From: Larix sibirica | Taxonomy: Eukaryota > Streptophyta > Pinopsida > Pinales > Pinaceae | DNA length: 23,484 nt | Direction: 5' to 3' | Assembly: GCA_004151065.3 (NCBI GenBank) | Contig: NWUY0300016395.1 | Coordinates: 3,494-26,977, forward strand | In this document: piece after piece, positions 19,162 through 23,484 of the stretch | How positions within the stretch are numbered: the stretch's first letter is position 1 | Layout of the letters: every line of letters starts with the position of its first letter | Translations under genes and position numbers: made by a program | The notes under the pieces: model-generated | Told to the model about the DNA's origin: nothing | The model's input: only the letters and a program-made list of their open reading frames with translations | Database searches by the model: none

Positions 19162-19497
19162 CATTAATATAGTAGGTAATTTCTCTTATTCTATATCATA
19201 AGAAATATTTACATCATCCTATATGCCATGAAGAGAGGCCAGACCTTACTCATACAGGCATGGGCTCATTAAGGTCATGCGATTATAGTCATGATAACTT
19301 TTGCGGTAAAAGAAAATGAGTTTTAATGGGATGCCACATTAGTATAGTTGGTAAGTTCTATGATTCTATGTGATTAGTCATATTTACATTACCTTGTTTT
19401 CCCTCAACAAAGGTCAAGCTCTACCTATAAGGTCATGGATCATTGAGGTTATGTGATTATAAACATAAGAAGATATATGAGAAAGAAAAAAAACAAG
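19162..19497 (+). repeat. Diverged tandem SINE-like pair, copy 2
   Basis: Identical counterpart of 13440-13775: two blocks about 175 bases apart, with the better A-box-like word TAGTATAGTTGG at 19340-19351. Confidence 0.5.
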
Positions 19498-20895
19498 TTA
19501 TCACTAAGGTGTTGCATTTATATATAAATGCGTTAATGAGGAATATTCACAATATCATAGAATGTTCAAGGAAAAGATAAGAAATATAGCAATTATTAAT
19601 GCATGCAAAGTTTAATATCATGAGATGAGTCTTTTCTTATTTGAATGGATTGTTATTGTTTTAGAAATTTTGATTGACCATCTTTTATTATTCAAAAATT
19701 TGTAAAAAGTAGTCATCATGCCATATTGATTTATGTGGCTTCTACACTTGCTTTAGTAGATACACTTCCTTTGGTTGGCTACTACAATTTATCATGTATA
19801 GTGGAAGTCAATTAGAGAGGATCATATGGGGACAGGCATCTTTTGTAGTGTCCTTACATTTGTGAAGTGATGTGGTCATTTCTAATTCCTTGCTCAAGTT
19901 GGCAATGTGGAGTAGAGGATGTGTCTAGACTCTAAATGAGAGTGTCCCAAAACGCACAAGGTTAGAATTGAGCCCAGCTATTGTATCTAGATGAAAGAGA
20001 TTCAAATTTATCCACGAGGGAGCCTAGAATACAACTTTTTCCTTTACAGCATAAGAGGGACTCCAAGTATCTTCAAGAATATCAGCTTTATGTGTTATGC
20101 TTATGCCCCACCTTATGTGTAGAGTCCTATAAAGAGTAAAAAACCATACTATTATTAATTCAATCATTTTCTTGGCATAATTTGATATTTGACTCAAACT
20201 TCTCCCATGTATGTTTTGCTTTATTGGAGCTAAACTAAGAAATCTGAAAACTATCCATCTGCAAATCTGAGTTTTGTAGACTATCTCAGTTTTCAAATTA
20301 TAATTCGTTGAATGCATATTCATGGCAATCAATTTTATTCTTATGAAGGAATCATAGGATCCCACTTTATAATAGTTTGGACTCATTGGGAACTCAACCC
20401 TACAATGCCTTGAACCCAAATAAAATATTAAGCATTTTTTACAATTGATTTGTGATTCACCTTTCCCAACATTTACAAGTTTATTACCTATTTCTATTTA
20501 GCTTTGCAACATTGTAACTTCAAAACATTGTAATATTGTATACATATCCATGCAAACAATTTAATCTAATACATATTATTTTCTTGTGACGCATCCACAA
20601 TTACACTGAAATGGTTACAACAATTGGTAATGTTCCATACATCAATGTAAGTGCAAAGACATTGGTTCCACATTGAAATTCTTATATGTCGTGCCAGACT
20701 TATATGGTTCATTTGTCATCATATGTGCATGCATGCTTGTGTGTTCTTGCTATTATGTGTTCAACTAGGATCATTTTGAAATTCTTGGTTTGCCTTTTTG
20801 GGGGAATTATGAATCGAGTCATGTTGTCAATGGTTTTGTTAAATCTTGCTTTGTGTTTTGGTTTTCCTCATTTGTTTTTGGGGTCATGTCACAAG

Positions 20896-21437
20896 CAAGC
20901 CTGTGCTTCATACAAGAACTCGTGGCCAATGCTTACAGGAACTATTGAGATCAAAGCTTATTTTCCTACTACCATCATGGAACATACAATTTAGGATGTG
21001 AGTTGTAATTGTGGTGTGAAACTAAAGTCAAAAGTTGGATTTTTTTGCAACTGTCATGTATGTAATGTTGCCAATGCCATTATTATTTTTTAGACCTGGG
21101 GATTCTTTAGTTATTAGTTTTGTAGATGGTGGAGGTTAAGTTCCCTTTTTACAACACCATCCACTCTCTTCAACATTTTTGCAAATTTTGAAGTAGTGTG
21201 CAACTAATATTTCTATGTAATAACAAATGGGTGGATGCAGAAAAATTCTTGAATGGAGCTTCTATAATTGGGAGCATCACAATTCCTTTTATCCTAAAGC
21301 ATGCCAATGTTACTGGGTTGGAAACCATGTTTTTGGTGTTTGCAACCCTTTTTTTGTTTGGTTGTACAATTGTTTTTATTTTTGCATGGATGTTGAAGAT
21401 GAAGATAACTATTCCTAAATATTATGATTGTATTATC
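20896..21437 (+). pseudogene. VPS55: VPS55/LEPROT-like gene fragment (copy 2)
   Basis: Base-for-base counterpart of the copy-1 fragment: QACASYKNSWPML at 20896-20936, and WVDAEKFLNGASIIGS plus IPFILKHA within 21198-21437, with the same frame change and the same missing N-terminus. Since both copies are identical here, decay happened before the copies separated (or they are the same locus assembled twice). Confidence 0.7.
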
Positions 21438-21443
21438 TTATGA

Positions 21444-22930
21444 GAGAGAGGTGATTTGTTGTCAAGTTATTAATGCTCTGAAGGAAAGGAGAAACATCAT
21501 TGCTCTATTGTTCAACATTGATTTGTAATTCATCTACAGTGTTTTTCAAGTGGCTCATTGTTTTTATGCAAGGATTGCATGGAAGTGAAGATTTCCATAG
21601 TTGATTTAGGAGATTGAAATGTGTAATAGAAGGCCATTTAGGTTCGATCAATCATTATTTATTTAATATCTTACTTATCCATTTTTATTCAATTAACATT
21701 CACACTCGCCACCTAAAAATATAAAACAAAACCTTATACATCAATGATCCCAAGGCCAACCATTAAAATCCCTTAGTTAAAGAAACAATAATATTGTTCT
21801 TCTATACCTTTGGTATATTACTCATTGTAATTTTTCTTAGCAACGAGTAGATTTCAAATTTTGTTAACTTGTTATTCTCTTAGGCCTCACTAGGAGCATG
21901 TGTTTTTCATGAAAGTGCCTATAGAACCAAAGGAAGAGACCATGAGGCTCACGAGGCGGCACTTTAAAGCGTTTATATTTCACATGGAGGTTAACTCTTA
22001 TTTGAATACTTAGCATGTGGAAGCAAATAGATATCTACGAGTGTATTTTGCTAGACAACTCAGTTTCAAGAACAATGCAACTAATTGAAGATGATGAAAA
22101 CAAGTCATTGCCTATGGCAGGGACTAAAAAGAATGTGTTTTCGTAGTAGTCTAAACAATAAACAATTTTGACCACTTTTTTGGCCATTTTCTCGACTATC
22201 ACTACTAAGAATATGGTTGGAATTGTTGGAATCGCAAATATAAGCTATTGAGATTGCACAATCCTGGCACAATAGGGATATTTGAGGACGTTGATTCCAT
22301 TTTTACAATAAAAAATGATTTGAACATTCAAAAATTACGATCTAGCCAAATATTGTAGCCCTTTTCGCAATCAAAATTGGATTTTGAACATTGAAAATTT
22401 GTGATCTGGCCAAAGATTATATCATCGAATTACGTCAATGATTGCCTAGAAAGTCAAAATTGTCGATTGTTTAGACTACGTCTCTGCCTTATATCTTTAT
22501 ATAATCCTTTCTTGATGGTTTCACGGCATGCCACCAATATATACATTCAGCAAGTTCAAACATGAATGTTTAAGGTCCATTGCATAGTAGCAAGATTCAA
22601 TCATATTGGCTTCACTGTACGGAAATTCAACCCTTATATGGAATTTAATGAATATTTGGTATAGCAGGAATATTTAAGTTCAACTTACACTTGATTGTAT
22701 TTGTTATTATACCTTTAGTATTTGTCCCCATCTACTCATAACCCCAAAAAACTAACAAACCAAAACCCTAAAAAAATTTTAAAAAAATAAAAAACTTCAA
22801 GACATCTATAAATATAAATCAATCACATTATTTCCAGGAAATGGAATGTTGTTGTACTTTATCGAGCATTCTTCAAGTTGAACTCTTTTAAAATTTGGAA
22901 CAAAATGCATATCCCATATTTATAAGATGT
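21444..22930. other. AT-rich non-coding stretch of copy 2
   Basis: Counterpart of 15722-17200. The 62-base imperfect tandem repeat is at 22306-22358 and 22368-22421. No coding region is seen. Confidence 0.6.
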
Positions 22931-22971
22931 ATACTTCTATATTAGAGTCATTGATATGACCCAAGTGGGGG

Positions 22972-23297
22972 CATATATGGGGTTAAATGTATATAATATG
23001 ACCCAAGGAGGGCATATATGGAGCTAAATGCATATGTAATAGAGTCATCCTAATGAAAGGAGCCTCATGTGCAATGAGTGTATATGTATATATAAAGGTA
23101 ATGTAGTCATTGTTGAGCACATGTGAAATGATGATGTGAATGTTTTGGGGTAATTGGAGAAGGATCTCCTCTTATTTAAGGAATTATTGTGCAACTTATA
23201 TTTCTTACATATATTGGAGTTGTGCTCCACGTTTACATTTTGTACATGGTGTGTACTCTTGTCTCTTATTCTATCTCAAGGATATTGGTTCATAGCA
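22972..23297 (+). mobile_element. Probable 5' LTR of a Copia-type retrotransposon (right end defined)
   Basis: Ends TAGCA at 23297, two bases before a primer-binding site, the usual LTR/PBS geometry. A TATA-like TATATAAA is at 23088-23095, placing transcription start inside the segment. The left end is not certain; the ~40-bp tandem repeat with purine-rich AAGTGGGGG lies at about 22953-23033. The element body would lie beyond the window. Confidence 0.5.
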
Positions 23298-23299
23298 TT

Positions 23300-23315
23300 T
23301 GGTATAAGAGCTAGG
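23300..23315 (+). promoter_or_regulatory. Primer-binding site complementary to initiator tRNA-Met
   Basis: TGGTATAAGAGCTAGG closely matches the canonical plant LTR-retrotransposon PBS, TGGTATCAGAGC followed by a short tail, with one mismatch in the first twelve bases. It lies two bases after a CA dinucleotide. Initiator tRNA-Met is the usual primer for plant Copia elements. Confidence 0.65.
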
Positions 23316-23484
23316 ACACTTCCAAAACAGGTCATCTTGGCATTTTCAATATAACATTTTTGGGGGGGATGTTTCAGACAACAAAACTTGGAGGGGATGT
23401 AGAGGAGATAACGAACTATCGGTGGTAATTTTTCAGGGTTTGATCATTACAGGTTCAAAGTTATTCCCTATTAAAGTTAGGGTT
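23316..23484 (+). other. Start of presumed LTR-retrotransposon internal region
   Basis: Sequence after the PBS has no equivalent in copy 1. It contains a G-run and a possible short leader; no gag motif is visible before the window ends. Confidence 0.35.

Larger units (their letters stand above)
18861..23297. repeat. Long direct repeat, copy 2
   Basis: Begins in the middle of a T run corresponding to 13139 and follows copy 1 base for base (offset 5722) through 23191. It then continues as diverged homology to about 23297. It lacks the upstream part of the LINE-like relic. It is followed by a primer-binding site instead of the spacer. Confidence 0.95.

Noticed and set aside
13139-23297. Interpretation as one retrotransposon with 4.4-kb LTRs
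   Set aside because: The PBS follows copy 2, not copy 1, the 1.3-kb spacer has no gag-pol, and copy 2 starts at an N inside a LINE 3' UTR. The repeat ends do not behave as LTR termini on the left.

Overview
This window looks like intergenic DNA from a plant, most likely a seed plant with a large, transposon-rich genome. It is AT-rich and has no intact gene, ribosome-binding sites or operon structure. What can be recognised are decayed plant retroelements, Pol III-type SINE promoters, gene fragments and many short tandem repeats. The species cannot be named from the sequence.

Layout. At 1-1990 there is a small GC-richer patch with a short minus-strand reading frame, a cluster of hairpins and a 64-bp tandem repeat, then featureless AT-rich DNA. 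At about 2000-9256 lies a nearly full-length but dead plant L1-type LINE on the plus strand: ORF1 (DUF4283 plus a CCHC zinc knuckle), then ORF2 (endonuclease, reverse transcriptase, zf-RVT, RNase H) and a poly(A) tail. ORF1 and ORF2 meet at a one-base stop/start overlap (TAATG). The 3' end carries a private 324-bp tandem duplication. At 9380-9960 is a promoter/5'-leader-like island with telo-box motifs. From 10480 to 11972 come a tRNA-derived SINE with a doubled A box, a hairpin-forming minisatellite, a broken charged (coiled-coil-like) reading frame on the minus strand, a second SINE-like unit and a 44-bp imperfect palindrome. At 12007-13287 there is a second, internally deleted LINE-like relic ending in poly(A).

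The most striking structure is a 4.3-4.4 kb direct repeat. 13139-17560 is repeated at 18861-23297 at a constant offset of 5722 bases; by eye I count 19 substitutions and no indels over the first 4331 bases. Copy 2 starts immediately after a single N at 18860, in the middle of a T run inside the second LINE relic, which points to a contig junction. Each copy holds degraded fragments of a VPS55/LEPROT-like membrane-protein gene and ends in what looks like a Copia-type LTR. Only copy 2 is followed by a primer-binding site complementary to initiator tRNA-Met; copy 1 runs into unrelated DNA and its last ~90 bases are abruptly diverged. The simplest reading is that the two copies are alternative haplotypes, or a recent duplication, of one locus: one with an LTR retrotransposon still present, the other reduced to a solo LTR by LTR-LTR recombination. 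The scaffold places them in tandem.

Nothing here forms a working pathway. The interest lies in mobile-element structure, possible gene capture, and the assembly/haplotype question.
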